Shown here: in pieces, positions 8,690 to 16,859 of the stretch | Layout: each line of letters starts with the position of its first letter | Position numbering within the stretch: the stretch's first letter is position 1 | Notes under the pieces: generated by a model | Told to the model about the DNA's origin: nothing | Database searches by the model: none | Seen by the model: the letters and a program-made list of their open reading frames with translations, nothing else | Made by a program: the position numbers and the translations under genes | From: Paracoccaceae bacterium | GTDB taxonomy: Bacteria > Pseudomonadota > Alphaproteobacteria > Rhodobacterales > Rhodobacteraceae | NCBI GenBank assembly: GCA_021741245.1 | Contig: JAIOYF010000005.1 | Coordinates: 1-64,000, forward strand | Reading direction: 5' to 3' | Length of the DNA: 64,000 bases

Positions 8690-9103
8690 ATGACGAAGTT
8701 GAGTTTCGGGGCACACCCGTTTTTGCTTGGGTTTGAACAGCTTGAGCGTCTGGTAGAACGCACGGCCAAGACCGCGGCCGAAGGTTATCCGCCGTTTAAT
8801 ATCGAAGCCACATCCGAAAATGCCTATCGCATCACGCTGGCTGTTGCGGGTTTTCGTGAGGATGATCTGTCGATCACGGTGGAAGATCGGCAATTGGTGG
8901 TGCGCGGGCGGCAAGGGGAAGAGGTGCAGGACCGCGTCTTTTTGCATCGTGGCATTGCGGCCCGCGCCTTTCAGCGCAGCTTTGTTCTGGCCGATGGTGT
9001 CGAAGTGGGGGCGGCCAGCATGGAACATGGATTGCTTCATATTGATCTGAAGCGTGCGGTTCCCGAAACAATTGTCCAGACCATTCGCATTGGTCGCAGC
9101 TAA
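8690..9103 (+). CDS. Hsp20/alpha-crystallin family small heat shock protein
   Basis: The 137-residue ATP-independent holdase chaperone contains the alpha-crystallin core, from about PPFNIEATSENAYRITLAVAGF to the C-terminal strands (residues 30-125). The start is ATG 8690 with AAGGA 10 bases upstream. ATG 8681 lies too close to that ribosome site, and longer upstream frames run over the neighbouring gene. A gene for a DUF1150 protein follows nine bases after its stop, a conserved pairing in this family of bacteria. No ROSE-type thermometer is evident. Confidence 0.88.
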   Translation: MTKLSFGAHPFLLGFEQLERLVERTAKTAAEGYPPFNIEATSENAYRITLAVAGFREDDLSITVEDRQLVVRGRQGEEVQDRVFLHRGIAARAFQRSFVLADGVEVGAASMEHGLLHIDLKRAVPETIVQTIRIGRS

Positions 9104-9112
9104 GGGGTGTCG

Positions 9113-9343
9113 ATGATGAATCAGGAATTTGCAGGCTTCCCGGAGGCCGAGCGTCAGATTGTCTATGTCCGTTCGGTCACCGTGTCGGATTTGCCGGAAG
9201 AGATGCGTGATCAGATTGGCGATATTGAGACGGTCTATTCCGTCCATCGCCCGAATGGCGAGCGTCTTGCCTTGGTCTTGAACCGGGATCTGGCCTTTTC
9301 GCTGGCCCGCCAGAATGATTTCGCGCCAGTGAGCGTGCACTGA
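9113..9343 (+). CDS. DUF1150 family protein
   Basis: The 76-residue acidic protein has the DUF1150 pattern (IVYVRSVTVSDLPEE followed by YSVHRPNGERLALVLNRD and an aromatic end). The family is known almost only from alphaproteobacteria, with no defined function. It follows hsp20 by nine bases and should be cotranscribed, so a role in heat-stress proteostasis is a guess from context. ATG 9113, ATG 9116 and GTG 9107 are all possible starts after AAGGGG. I chose 9113. Confidence 0.75.
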   Translation: MMNQEFAGFPEAERQIVYVRSVTVSDLPEEMRDQIGDIETVYSVHRPNGERLALVLNRDLAFSLARQNDFAPVSVH

Positions 9344-9363
9344 CGCAAGGCGCAGGTCAGCGG

Positions 9364-9414
9364 CGGCCTGCCCCCGGCCCGGACGCAAATCTGCGTCAAC
9401 GCGGGGGCAGGCCG
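9364..9414. terminator. Large nested stem-loop between convergent genes
   Basis: CGGCCTGCCCCCG (9364-9376) pairs perfectly over 13 bp with 9402-9414. The loop holds a second stem, GACGCA (9382-9387) with TGCGTC (9392-9397). It sits exactly between the stops of the DUF1150 and sat/cysC genes. No long T-run is present, so a bidirectional terminator or transcript-end stabiliser is inferred. Confidence 0.6.
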
Positions 9415-9419
9415 ATTGT

Positions 9420-11126
9420 TCAGGCCCGGATCAGGCCCATGCTTTCAAGCTTCAAGATCACCTGATGCGCGCAGTGATCCACATCGACATCTTGGGTGTC
9501 GACCACCAATTCAGCCGTCGTCGGGGCCTCATACGGGTCTGAAATGCCGGTGAATTCCTTGATCTTGCCTTCACGCGCCAGCTTGTACAGGCCCTTGCGG
9601 TCGCGGCGCTCGCATTCCTCGATGGCGGTGGCCACGTGCACTTCGACAAAGGCACCGTAAGCCTCGATCATCTCGCGCACGGCGCGGCGGGTGGCGGTGT
9701 AGGGCGCGATGGGGGCACAGATCGCAATGCCGCCGTTCTTGGTGATCTCGGACGCGACATAGCCAATCCGCTTGATGTTGATGTCGCGGTGCTCTTTGGA
9801 AAAGCCGAGTTCCGAGGACAGGTGTTTGCGGACCACATCACCATCGAGCAGCGTCACCGGACGGCCGCCCATTTCCATCAGTTTGACCATCAGCGCATTG
9901 GCGATGGTGGATTTGCCGCTGCCCGACAGGCCCGTGAAGAACACGGTGAAACCCTGTTTGGCCCGTGGTGGGCTGGTGCGGCGCAGTTCGGTCACCACCT
10001 CGGGGAAGGAGAACCAGGCCGGAATGTCCAGACCTTCGCGCAGGCGGCGGCGCAGTTCGGTGCCCGAAATATCCAGCACCGTGCAGCCCTCGGGCACTTC
10101 ATTTGCAGGGTAATATTGGGCCTTTTCCTGCACGTAGACCATGTGTTTGAAATCGACCATCTCGATCCCGATTTCCGCCGCATGCTGGGCGAACAGGGTC
10201 TGGGCGTCATAGGGGCCGTAGAAATCCTGACCGGCGCTGTTCTTGCCGGGGCCTGCATGGTCGCGGCCCACGATGAAGTGGGTGCAACCATGGTTCTTGC
10301 GGATGATGCCATGCCAGACGGCCTCACGCGGGCCAGCCATACGCATGGCAAGGTTCAGCAAGGACATGGTGGTGGTCGATGCGGGATATTGATCCAACAC
10401 CGCCTCATAGCAGCGCACGCGGGTAAAGTGGTCAACATCGCCCGGCTTGGTCATGCCGACGACCGGGTGAATGATCAGGTTGGCCTGTGCCTCTTTTGCG
10501 GCGCGGAAGGTCAGTTCCTGATGCGCGCGGTGCAGCGGGTTGCGGGTCTGAAAGGCCACTACCTTGCGCCAGCCCATTTTGCGGAAGAACGCGCGCAGCT
10601 CATTAGGCGTGTCGCGGCGGCCCTTGAAATCGTAATGCACAGGTTGCTGGATGCCGGTGATCGGGCCGCCCAGATAAACCTTGCCCGCCTGATTGTGCAG
10701 ATAGTTCACGGCCGGGTGGGCCAGATCGTCGGCACCGAACACCTTGGCAGCCTCATTGGCTTTGTTGGGCACCCATTTGTCGGTGACCGACAAAATGCCC
10801 AAGATCACACCTTCGGCGTCGCGCAGGGCGATGTCTTGGCCGGGCTCAATCTTTTCGGCAAAGGCCTCGTTGACATCAAGCGTGATTGGAATGGGGAACA
10901 ATGCGCCGGACTCCAGTCGCATATTCTCAACCACATTGTCGTAATCCGCTTCCGTCATGAACCCTTTGAGCGGGAAAAAACCGCCATTCATCAAGAGTTC
11001 AAGGTCGCAGACCTGACGCGCCGTCAGATCCCACGAAGGAAGTTGTCCAGCCTCATGCTTTAGCTTTTGAGCCGACTCATATGAGACGTAAAGCTCCGGC
11101 ACGGGAGCGAGGATTGGAAGCGACAT
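9420..11126 (-). CDS. Bifunctional sulfate adenylyltransferase / adenylylsulfate kinase
   Basis: The 568-residue fusion carries out both steps of sulfate activation: ATP plus sulfate to APS, then APS to PAPS. The N-terminal ATP sulfurylase domain (about 1-390) has the RNPLHRAH active-site motif with His199 and His202. The C-terminal APS kinase domain has an intact P-loop GLSGSGKST with Lys405, so the kinase should be active. The order (sulfurylase then kinase) is the reverse of animal PAPS synthase. It starts at ATG 11126, about 200 bp from trxB on the same strand, and no cysteine-pathway neighbours adjoin it. Confidence 0.93.
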   Translation of the reverse strand: MSLPILAPVPELYVSYESAQKLKHEAGQLPSWDLTARQVCDLELLMNGGFFPLKGFMTEADYDNVVENMRLESGALFPIPITLDVNEAFAEKIEPGQDIALRDAEGVILGILSVTDKWVPNKANEAAKVFGADDLAHPAVNYLHNQAGKVYLGGPITGIQQPVHYDFKGRRDTPNELRAFFRKMGWRKVVAFQTRNPLHRAHQELTFRAAKEAQANLIIHPVVGMTKPGDVDHFTRVRCYEAVLDQYPASTTTMSLLNLAMRMAGPREAVWHGIIRKNHGCTHFIVGRDHAGPGKNSAGQDFYGPYDAQTLFAQHAAEIGIEMVDFKHMVYVQEKAQYYPANEVPEGCTVLDISGTELRRRLREGLDIPAWFSFPEVVTELRRTSPPRAKQGFTVFFTGLSGSGKSTIANALMVKLMEMGGRPVTLLDGDVVRKHLSSELGFSKEHRDINIKRIGYVASEITKNGGIAICAPIAPYTATRRAVREMIEAYGAFVEVHVATAIEECERRDRKGLYKLAREGKIKEFTGISDPYEAPTTAELVVDTQDVDVDHCAHQVILKLESMGLIRA

Positions 11127-11327
11127 CGGTCACGCCTTTCAAAAAACTGACAAGCAGAGGGACATCCCTCGCTGTTGGCGCGGGGACTACTCTTTGATTA
11201 CATCCAAATTCAAGCTCAGGCTGTCGTCTGAACCCTAAAAAGGGCATAAAATCTGGGCGATTGTGCCCAAATGGACAACCTTTCTGCGTTCCGGCAGAGT
11301 TTGAGGCGACTGTTCCGCCCCGCCTCT

Positions 11328-12266
11328 CTATTCCCCGGCAAGGAAACGTTCAGCATCCAAGGCCGCCATGCAGCCCATGCCCGCGCTTGTGACTGCCTGA
11401 CGGTAGACGTGATCGGTCAAATCGCCAGCGGCAAAGACCCCGGGGATCGAGGTGTTGGTCGTGCCCGGTGTCACCACAACATACCCGCCGTGATGCGTTT
11501 CCAGCTGATCCTTCACCAACTCTGACGCAGGGGCATGGCCGATGGCCACAAAGAACCCGTCGCATGGCACGATGGTTTCGACGCCTGTGTTCACGTCGCG
11601 CGCGCGGATGCCCGTTACGCCCAAAGGGGCCTCTGTGCCCAGAATTTCTTCAACCCCATGGTTCCACAGGACTTCGACCTTGGGGTGTTTGAAAAGACGA
11701 TCTTGCATGATCTTTTCGGCGCGCAAGGTGTCGCGGCGATGGATCAGCGTGACTTTCGTGGCGAAGTTGGTCAAGAACAGCGCCTCTTCAACAGCCGTAT
11801 TGCCGCCGCCGATCACGACGACCTCGCGGCCGCGATAGAAAAAGCCGTCACAGGTCGCGCAGGCGGAAACGCCAAAGCCTTTGAACTTTTCTTCGGACGG
11901 CAAGCCAAGCCATTTGGCTTGCGCACCCGTGGCAAGGATGACGGCATCGGCGGTAAACGTCGTGCCAGAGTCCGCCTGCGCCACAAAGGGCCGCTTGGAC
12001 AGGTCGAGCGACGAGATGTAATCGCTGATCACCTCGGCCCCCATCGCTTCGGCGTGGGCTTGCATGCGCACCATCAGGTCCGGGCCCTGAACATGGGTGT
12101 CACCGGGCCAATTCTCGACCTCGGTCGTGATGGTCAACTGGCCACCGGGTTGCAACCCCTGCACCAAGATCGGGTTCAGCATGGCGCGCGCTGAGTACAC
12201 CGCAGCCGTATACCCCGCTGGGCCAGAGCCAATGATCAATACGCGTGTGTGCCGTGTCTCGCCCAT
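11328..12266 (-). CDS. trxB: Thioredoxin-disulfide reductase
   Basis: The 312-residue FAD/NADPH flavoenzyme reduces thioredoxin in the cytoplasm. It has the N-terminal FAD motif [10 protein letters not shown] (11-20), the redox-active CATC (Cys136 and Cys139), the NADPH motif [10 protein letters not shown] (151-160) and the C-terminal FAD motif VFAAGDLTD. The start is ATG 12266 with AGAGGAT upstream. An Lrp regulator is divergent, with about 200 bp between the two starts, and phased repeats lie in between. Confidence 0.95.
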   Translation of the reverse strand: MGETRHTRVLIIGSGPAGYTAAVYSARAMLNPILVQGLQPGGQLTITTEVENWPGDTHVQGPDLMVRMQAHAEAMGAEVISDYISSLDLSKRPFVAQADSGTTFTADAVILATGAQAKWLGLPSEEKFKGFGVSACATCDGFFYRGREVVVIGGGNTAVEEALFLTNFATKVTLIHRRDTLRAEKIMQDRLFKHPKVEVLWNHGVEEILGTEAPLGVTGIRARDVNTGVETIVPCDGFFVAIGHAPASELVKDQLETHHGGYVVVTPGTTNTSIPGVFAAGDLTDHVYRQAVTSAGMGCMAALDAERFLAGE

Positions 12267-12369
12267 GGGATCCTCTTTCTTCACTGTTCGCTTCATATAA
12301 GCGCAGACGAAGGGACCGGAAAGCCCCTGCATGCAGCGCCCAAAGCGTTACGATTTTGGGCACTCGTGC

Positions 12370-12416
12370 GAAATATGGGCGAAATAATCCTGCGCATTGT
12401 TGAAATAATATTGCGC
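12370..12416. promoter_or_regulatory. Helically phased GAAATA repeats in the trxB-lrp promoter region
   Basis: GAAATA occurs at 12370, 12381 and 12402, with spacings of 11 and 21 bp (one and two helical turns). The last two copies extend to GAAATAATCCTGCGC and GAAATAATATTGCGC. They lie 50-95 bp before the lrp start. The phasing and A+T-rich core suggest the binding site of an Lrp-type octamer, perhaps for autoregulation. Confidence 0.45.
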
Positions 12417-12463
12417 GGGCGGGGACCTGTGCCTAGATAACACCCGAAAAGGGAGGCATCCAA

Positions 12464-12964
12464 ATGGCCGGATCGAAACTAGACCCTATCGATCGTCACA
12501 TTCTGGCCGAGCTGCAGGCCGACGGTCGAATGACGAATGTGGAACTGGCCAAGCGCGTGGGAATTTCCGCGCCCCCCTGCCTAAGACGCGTCCGAACCTT
12601 GGAAGAGGCCGGCTATGTGCGCGGCTATCATGCAGATGTTGACCCCCGCGAATTGGGGTTCGAGGTGCAGGTGTTTGCCATGGTGCGGCTGCAAAGTCAG
12701 GCCGAGGCGGATCTGAGCACCTTTGAAGCCCGGTGCCGTGCGTGGCCCTTGGTGCGCGAGTGCCACATGCTGAATGGCGAAATTGACTTCATCCTGAAAT
12801 GTGTGGCCCCCGATCTGTCATCGTTCCAAGGCTTTTTGACGGGGGAATTGCTCAAGGCTGAGAATGTCGCCAATGTGAAAACCAGCCTTGTCATCCGCTG
12901 CGCCAAGGATGAGCCGGGCGTTCCCTTTGATGTTCTGGAAGACCGTTTGGCAAAATCGGCGTGA
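12464..12964 (+). CDS. Lrp/AsnC family transcriptional regulator
   Basis: The 166-residue protein has an N-terminal winged helix-turn-helix (about 8-60, ILAELQADGRMTNVELAKRV then SAPPCLRRVRTLEEAGY) and a C-terminal RAM/AsnC ligand domain (about 72-150). Family members form octamers that wrap DNA and respond to amino acids. The ligand is unknown here, and no amino-acid genes adjoin. The start ATG 12464 has GGGAGG upstream. Divergence from trxB, and the phased repeats between them, suggest autoregulation and possibly control of trxB. Confidence 0.9.
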   Translation: MAGSKLDPIDRHILAELQADGRMTNVELAKRVGISAPPCLRRVRTLEEAGYVRGYHADVDPRELGFEVQVFAMVRLQSQAEADLSTFEARCRAWPLVRECHMLNGEIDFILKCVAPDLSSFQGFLTGELLKAENVANVKTSLVIRCAKDEPGVPFDVLEDRLAKSA

Positions 12965-13025
12965 GTGGCGTGTTCGCTGCACTGCTTGATCCGACTATGG
13001 TGATCTGACCACCGAAACGCAAAAA

Positions 13026-13067
13026 GCGGCTCCGTCAATGTGCCAGAGGAGCACCGGAACCGCCTTT
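13026..13067 (+). terminator. Candidate lrp terminator
   Basis: GCGGCTCCG (13026-13034) pairs with CGGAACCGC (13055-13063) with one mismatch. GTGC (13040-13043) and GCAC (13051-13054) form an inner stem. Only a short CTTT follows, so efficiency is doubtful. Confidence 0.35.
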
Positions 13068-13303
13068 GCCAGGGCAACAGCCGCACTGATCAACGCTGCC
13101 CCATCAGGGGTCTTACACCGTTGGCCAGACCACCTGTGGGGTGGAGGACCGTGATGAGGCAAACATGGCGAAAAAGCGGCGTCAGGTCAAATCTTTTCCT
13201 TAATTGGCTTTGGCTTGTGGGCAGTTCTTCATGTGGACGGTGGATTGTTACGAACCGTTGAACAGTCAGCGGCAGAATTTGTCACGAATCGGGCTTTGAA
13301 ATG

Positions 13304-13326
13304 AAAAAGGGCCGCAACGCGGCCCT
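13304..13326 (-). terminator. Rho-independent terminator of the 48-residue protein gene
   Basis: On the minus strand AGGGCCGC, loop GTT and GCGGCCCT form a perfect 8-bp stem followed directly by TTTTT. It starts 25 bp after the stop of the small gene at 13351. This is among the cleanest intrinsic terminators in the window. Confidence 0.8.
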
Positions 13327-13350
13327 AGTTTGAAAATCTGACGGGTTTGG

Positions 13351-13497
13351 TCAGCGTGCGGCGACAGCCCGCGACTGAACCAGAACGGGCTTCATCGCTT
13401 CGGGCTTGCGCCGGGTGCTGCGCTGCCACGGCAGGGCGACTTGCGGCTCAAGGCTAGCGGCGATGATGGATTTCAGCCAGCGGCGTTCTTTTTTCAT
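13351..13497 (-). CDS. Small basic protein of unknown function (48 residues)
   Basis: The frame encodes a 48-residue, strongly basic peptide starting MKKERRWLKSIIAASLEPQV, with PWQRSTRRKPEAMKP in the middle and ending VAAR. The start ATG 13497 is preceded by AAAGGGA at good distance, and a strong terminator follows, so it looks like a genuine single-gene transcript. Similar short basic ORFs exist in Rhodobacteraceae from memory, but I know of no function. There is no signal peptide or cysteine. Nucleic-acid or ribosome binding is possible on charge alone. Confidence 0.65.
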   Translation of the reverse strand: MKKERRWLKSIIAASLEPQVALPWQRSTRRKPEAMKPVLVQSRAVAAR

Positions 13498-13620
13498 GAT
13501 CTGCGTCCCTTTGTTCAATCGCATGTGTCTTTCGACCTTGAGACGAATTTGACCGAACTTTGGGGCGCTGATCTGTCGCCAATTGTAAGAGATTGTGACT
13601 TCTTCCGTGCCGGATTTCCC

Positions 13621-13722
13621 AATTGTGGCAATGGAGGAATGGTCAGCTTTGCCTTGAATTGTTGATGCTTACGTCGATTGTGTCGGAAATCAGCAAGGAT
13701 TGTTTCCTGAAATTGTGGCAAT
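13621..13722. promoter_or_regulatory. Two copies of the dyad AATTGTGGCAAT upstream of the small gene
   Basis: The 12-mer AATTGTGGCAAT occurs at 13621-13632 and 13711-13722, each with ATTG/CAAT dyad symmetry. They lie in the 257-bp gap between the starts of the 48-residue gene and the stop of pgeF. The size and symmetry fit an operator, but the regulator is unknown. Nothing else was recognised in 13498-13754. Confidence 0.35.
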
Positions 13723-13754
13723 CCGCGTGCTTTTTCGCCCCAATTCGAACAACC

Positions 13755-14513
13755 CTAAAGTCTGATGACCGAAATCAACCGCCCATAATCGGCTTCGCCC
13801 ATATGAGTCGTGCGCCGGAATGAGAAAAAGCGGTCCGGGTCGGCATAGGTGCAGTGCCGCGTCCATTCTGCATGGCCCACACCCGCACGCCGCAGCCGGT
13901 GCAATCCATAAGCTGGCAGGTCAAACAAGACGCGGTCACCTTTTCCTTGGGCGAAGAACCGGGTGTTCTCGGGGTCTTCATCGGCAAAGGTCTCAAAGAA
14001 TTCCGGGCCCACCTCATAGGCGGCTTGGCTGATCGAGGGGCCGATCACCGCGCGAATATTGGCGGGACTGCCCCCAAGCGCGACCATTGCATCCACCGTC
14101 GCCTCCAGCACCCCTTTGAAAGCCCCGCGCCAACCAGCATGGGCGGCACCAATCACGCCTGCATTGGGGTCACAAAACAAAACCGGTTGGCAATCCGCCG
14201 TCAGGATCGACAAAGCGATGCCGGGGGTGGATGTGACCATGGCATCGGCTTGTGGGCGAACAGGCAACGGGCCTGTGATGGTTGCCACATCGGCGGAATG
14301 GACCTGATGCACGCCGACAAGGTGGTCAAGGGGAACAGACATTGCCCCCGACACCCGGGATCGGTTTATGGCAACGGCTTCGGTTTGATCCGACGATCCG
14401 ACGCCACAGTTCAGCCCCGCAAAGATGCCCGAGGACGCCCCGCCCTTACGCGTGAAAAAACCATGCTGCACGGGCAGGACGTCTGAGGTGATGATTTCCA
14501 GCAGGGCGGGCAT
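13755..14513 (-). CDS. pgeF: Peptidoglycan editing factor PgeF / YfiH family (multicopper polyphenol oxidase fold)
   Basis: The 252-residue protein belongs to the YfiH family, whose members hydrolyse misincorporated amino acids from peptidoglycan precursors or act as purine nucleoside phosphorylases. The metal or catalytic motifs are present: GVHQVHS (His near 73), TADCQPV (Cys near 107) and AAHAGWRG (His near 124). The start ATG 14513 overlaps the stop of midA as TGATG, indicating coupled translation. It is the last gene of lgt-midA-pgeF. Older annotation as a laccase is less likely to reflect the true role. Confidence 0.85.
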   Translation of the reverse strand: MPALLEIITSDVLPVQHGFFTRKGGASSGIFAGLNCGVGSSDQTEAVAINRSRVSGAMSVPLDHLVGVHQVHSADVATITGPLPVRPQADAMVTSTPGIALSILTADCQPVLFCDPNAGVIGAAHAGWRGAFKGVLEATVDAMVALGGSPANIRAVIGPSISQAAYEVGPEFFETFADEDPENTRFFAQGKGDRVLFDLPAYGLHRLRRAGVGHAEWTRHCTYADPDRFFSFRRTTHMGEADYGRLISVIRL

Positions 14514-15568
14514 CAGGCAAATCCAGGTGGCGGGGGAAACCCCGGGCGAAAAAGGGCAAGCACTTTGAACAACGAACCCATTTCCACGGGATCGGTCAAG
14601 CGCCGAAACGCCGCGTGATGGGATTGAAGTGCCTGACCGTTCAATCTTTGCGCAAGTGCCTTGGCCCGTGCCTCGATCCCCAGTGCCGCAAGAAGCTGTC
14701 CTTGGGTAGTGAAGGCGCGCTTTGCCGGCGCGGCTGCCATCGCAAGTGCCTCGAAATCCACATGCGCGGTCAGGTCTGCATGGCCGGGTTGTGCAAGCGG
14801 ATCGGTAAACTGGTGCTTTTGCAGGGCCTGAAACGTATCCCCGCGGGATCGCCAATCGCCGTAATCAATCACAAGGGCGGCACCGCCATGGCGGGCAATC
14901 AAATCCCCCAAGCGCGCAGCAATCATTTGCCCGGCGGGGCAATGCTCGACCACCTGTCCCGGGGCGGTATCGGCCAAGCGGTGCGCAAGGGCTGGAATAG
15001 GCAGCGGCTCTCCCTTGCCCAAGGAAAGACGGTCGTCCCGCAATCCGACAAGGGTTTCGCTCCAGCCTGCAAGATGCCGCGTGAACTGCCGGATTGGCAG
15101 GGCGTCAAAGAATTCGTTGGCCAGCAACAGCAAGGGGCCTTCGGGCAGGTCTTCCACCTTATCAAGCCACGTCACGGGGTGTGTGCCAAGGCTTTGTCTT
15201 TGCTGGTCGCGCAGGGCGGGGGAGGCTTCGATGAGTGTCACTTGGACCGCATCGTGAAACCCCGGCACCGCACGGGTCGCGCGCAACACATCGGCCATCA
15301 GCGTTCCACGACCGGGGCCAAGTTCGGCCAAGGTGCCGGTCGGGCGCCCGATGTCGATCCAGTATTGCGCCATGCACAGGCCCAAAAGCTCGCCAAACAT
15401 CTGGCTGATTTCGGGTGCCGTGGTGAAGTCGCCATCGGCCCCGAATGGGCTGCGGTTGGTGTAATAGCCATGCGCAGGGTGCAGCAAACATTCTGCCATG
15501 TAATCGGCCAAGGTGATCGGCCCGCCAGCGCGGATGCGGTCAACAAGGATCGTGGCAAGCTCTGTCAT
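14513..15568 (-). CDS. SAM-dependent methyltransferase, MidA/NDUFAF7 family
   Basis: This 351-residue class I methyltransferase resembles NDUFAF7/MidA, which in mitochondria methylates an arginine of the complex I subunit NDUFS2. The SAM motif is [16 protein letters not shown] near residues 80-95, preceded by [21 protein letters not shown], which is typical of the family. Its start overlaps the lgt stop as ATGA, and its stop overlaps the pgeF start. By homology the target may be NuoD, but that is inference. Confidence 0.85.
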   Translation of the reverse strand: MTELATILVDRIRAGGPITLADYMAECLLHPAHGYYTNRSPFGADGDFTTAPEISQMFGELLGLCMAQYWIDIGRPTGTLAELGPGRGTLMADVLRATRAVPGFHDAVQVTLIEASPALRDQQRQSLGTHPVTWLDKVEDLPEGPLLLLANEFFDALPIRQFTRHLAGWSETLVGLRDDRLSLGKGEPLPIPALAHRLADTAPGQVVEHCPAGQMIAARLGDLIARHGGAALVIDYGDWRSRGDTFQALQKHQFTDPLAQPGHADLTAHVDFEALAMAAAPAKRAFTTQGQLLAALGIEARAKALAQRLNGQALQSHHAAFRRLTDPVEMGSLFKVLALFRPGFPPPPGFA

Positions 15569-16440
15569 GCCACACGGGATCGCAGCAACAAGACCACGCC
15601 TATGGCGATCATGGGAAGCGATAGGGCCTGCCCCATGGTCAAGCCATATCCCCCGACCTGAAACGCAAGGCCAAGGGAGTTCCCGTCAGAGACAAACTGC
15701 GCGTCAGGTTGGCGCACAAATTCCACGATAAAGCGCGCAGCCCCATAGCCTGCCAAGAACAGACCCGTGATACGCCCCGGCGTTTTCAACCAACCCCGTC
15801 GCCACACAAGGTAAAGAAGGACGACGCCCAGCAGCACCCCCTCCATTGCCGCCTCGTAAAGCTGGCTGGGGTGGCGGGCGCAAACACCTGTGATGCCCGC
15901 ACAGCTTTGGGCAGCCTCGCCCGGAAAGGCCACACCCCATGGGGCATCGGTCTGGCGACCCCAAAGCTCGGCATTGATAAAGTTGGCGACGCGCCCCAGA
16001 AACAACCCTGTCGGCGTGGCCATCGCCATTACATCTGCCGCCTTGAGCATCGGGATGCGCTCTCTCCAGCAAAAGACAACTCCCGCCACGACGACCCCCA
16101 GAAATCCCCCGTGAAAGGACATCCCGCCCTCCCACACGCGCAAGATGCTGCTGGGGTTCTCCATAAAGAAGGCGGGCTGATAGAACAGCACATATCCAAA
16201 CCGTCCACCAAGGATCACGCCCCCGATCACCCAAGTGAGCAGGCGTTCTACCTGATCGGCGTTCATGGGCGAGGGGCCGTGCCAGAGCGCGGGGCGCGTC
16301 ACGGTGGCCAAGGCAAGACGCCAGCCGATGATCAGCCCCGCGATGTAGGCAAGGGCATACCAGCGCAGCGCGAAAGTGATGCCGCCAACCTCGATGGCAA
16401 AGATCTCGGGCGAGATCGATGGAAAGGGAATATACGACAT
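15565..16440 (-). CDS. lgt: Prolipoprotein diacylglyceryl transferase
   Basis: The 291-residue inner-membrane enzyme moves diacylglycerol from phosphatidylglycerol to the lipobox cysteine, the first step of lipoprotein maturation. It has about seven membrane helices. The Lgt signature [14 protein letters not shown] and the MSFHGGFLG loop with its essential histidine are both present. The start is ATG 16440 with GAGGCACC before it; the longer frame adds a non-family N-terminus. It is first in a tightly overlapped operon with midA and pgeF. Confidence 0.95.
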   Translation of the reverse strand: MSYIPFPSISPEIFAIEVGGITFALRWYALAYIAGLIIGWRLALATVTRPALWHGPSPMNADQVERLLTWVIGGVILGGRFGYVLFYQPAFFMENPSSILRVWEGGMSFHGGFLGVVVAGVVFCWRERIPMLKAADVMAMATPTGLFLGRVANFINAELWGRQTDAPWGVAFPGEAAQSCAGITGVCARHPSQLYEAAMEGVLLGVVLLYLVWRRGWLKTPGRITGLFLAGYGAARFIVEFVRQPDAQFVSDGNSLGLAFQVGGYGLTMGQALSLPMIAIGVVLLLRSRVA

Positions 16441-16589
16441 GGTGCCTCGGACTGTTGCAAGATGCTTGTCGGCAAGGTGCCGGGCGAAGTCAATGTGCCG
16501 CGCCGATATGTTGGGCAACCCCATGCCCGTGTCTTGCGATCTGCCCCTTGTGCGCCATATAATAGCCAAGACCGAAAAAGGATGGGCCG

Positions 16590-16841
16590 ATGCAAGGCAA
16601 CAACAAGTTCTTCGATGACATCAGCCAGTTGATGACCAATGCCATGGGCGTGGCGCAAGGTGCCAAGACCGAGGCCGAGACCGCGATGAAGGGGTTCGTC
16701 GACCGTTGGATGGCTGATCGTGATTTCGTCACGCGTGAGGAATTTGACGCCGTGCGTGCCATGGCCGTCAAAGCCCGTGAAGAAAATGCAGCCCTTGAAG
16801 CGCGTTTGGCCATTCTGGAAGCCGCCAGCAAGGCAGGTTGA
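16590..16841 (+). CDS. ubiK: UbiK/BMFP family accessory factor
   Basis: The 83-residue helical protein has a C-terminal coiled coil ([26 protein letters not shown]). It matches the YqiC/BMFP family, renamed UbiK, which helps ubiquinone synthesis in aerobic proteobacteria and binds membranes. The phrase [10 protein letters not shown] is characteristic of the family. The start ATG 16590 follows AAAGGA at seven bases. It is divergent from lgt and ends 18 bp from the stop of the hybrid kinase gene. Confidence 0.85.
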   Translation: MQGNNKFFDDISQLMTNAMGVAQGAKTEAETAMKGFVDRWMADRDFVTREEFDAVRAMAVKAREENAALEARLAILEAASKAG

Positions 16842-16859
16842 TTGCCTGTTTTCTGCGCT

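Larger units (their letters stand above)
12965..13350. other. Non-coding gap downstream of lrp
   Basis: About 386 bp hold two hairpins (listed separately) and no convincing gene. Several short stems such as CCACC/GGGTGG near 13130 are present, but they do not assemble into a tRNA or a riboswitch that I recognise. A small RNA cannot be excluded. Confidence 0.4.

Noticed and set aside
9636-11063. A 475-codon open frame on the plus strand opposite the sulfate-activation gene
   Set aside because: It mirrors the minus-strand gene, has arginine-, histidine- and glycine-rich composition and no domain; G+C-rich DNA gives such antisense frames.
11127-11327. Possible riboswitch upstream of the sulfate-activation gene
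   Set aside because: The 200-bp region has a few short stems (for example GGGCA...TGCCC near 11243-11264) but no consensus of a SAM or other metabolite riboswitch that I can support.
13080-13160. tRNA-like clover of short stems after lrp
   Set aside because: The stems do not give an acceptor arm, a T-loop GGTTCRA or a proper anticodon loop.
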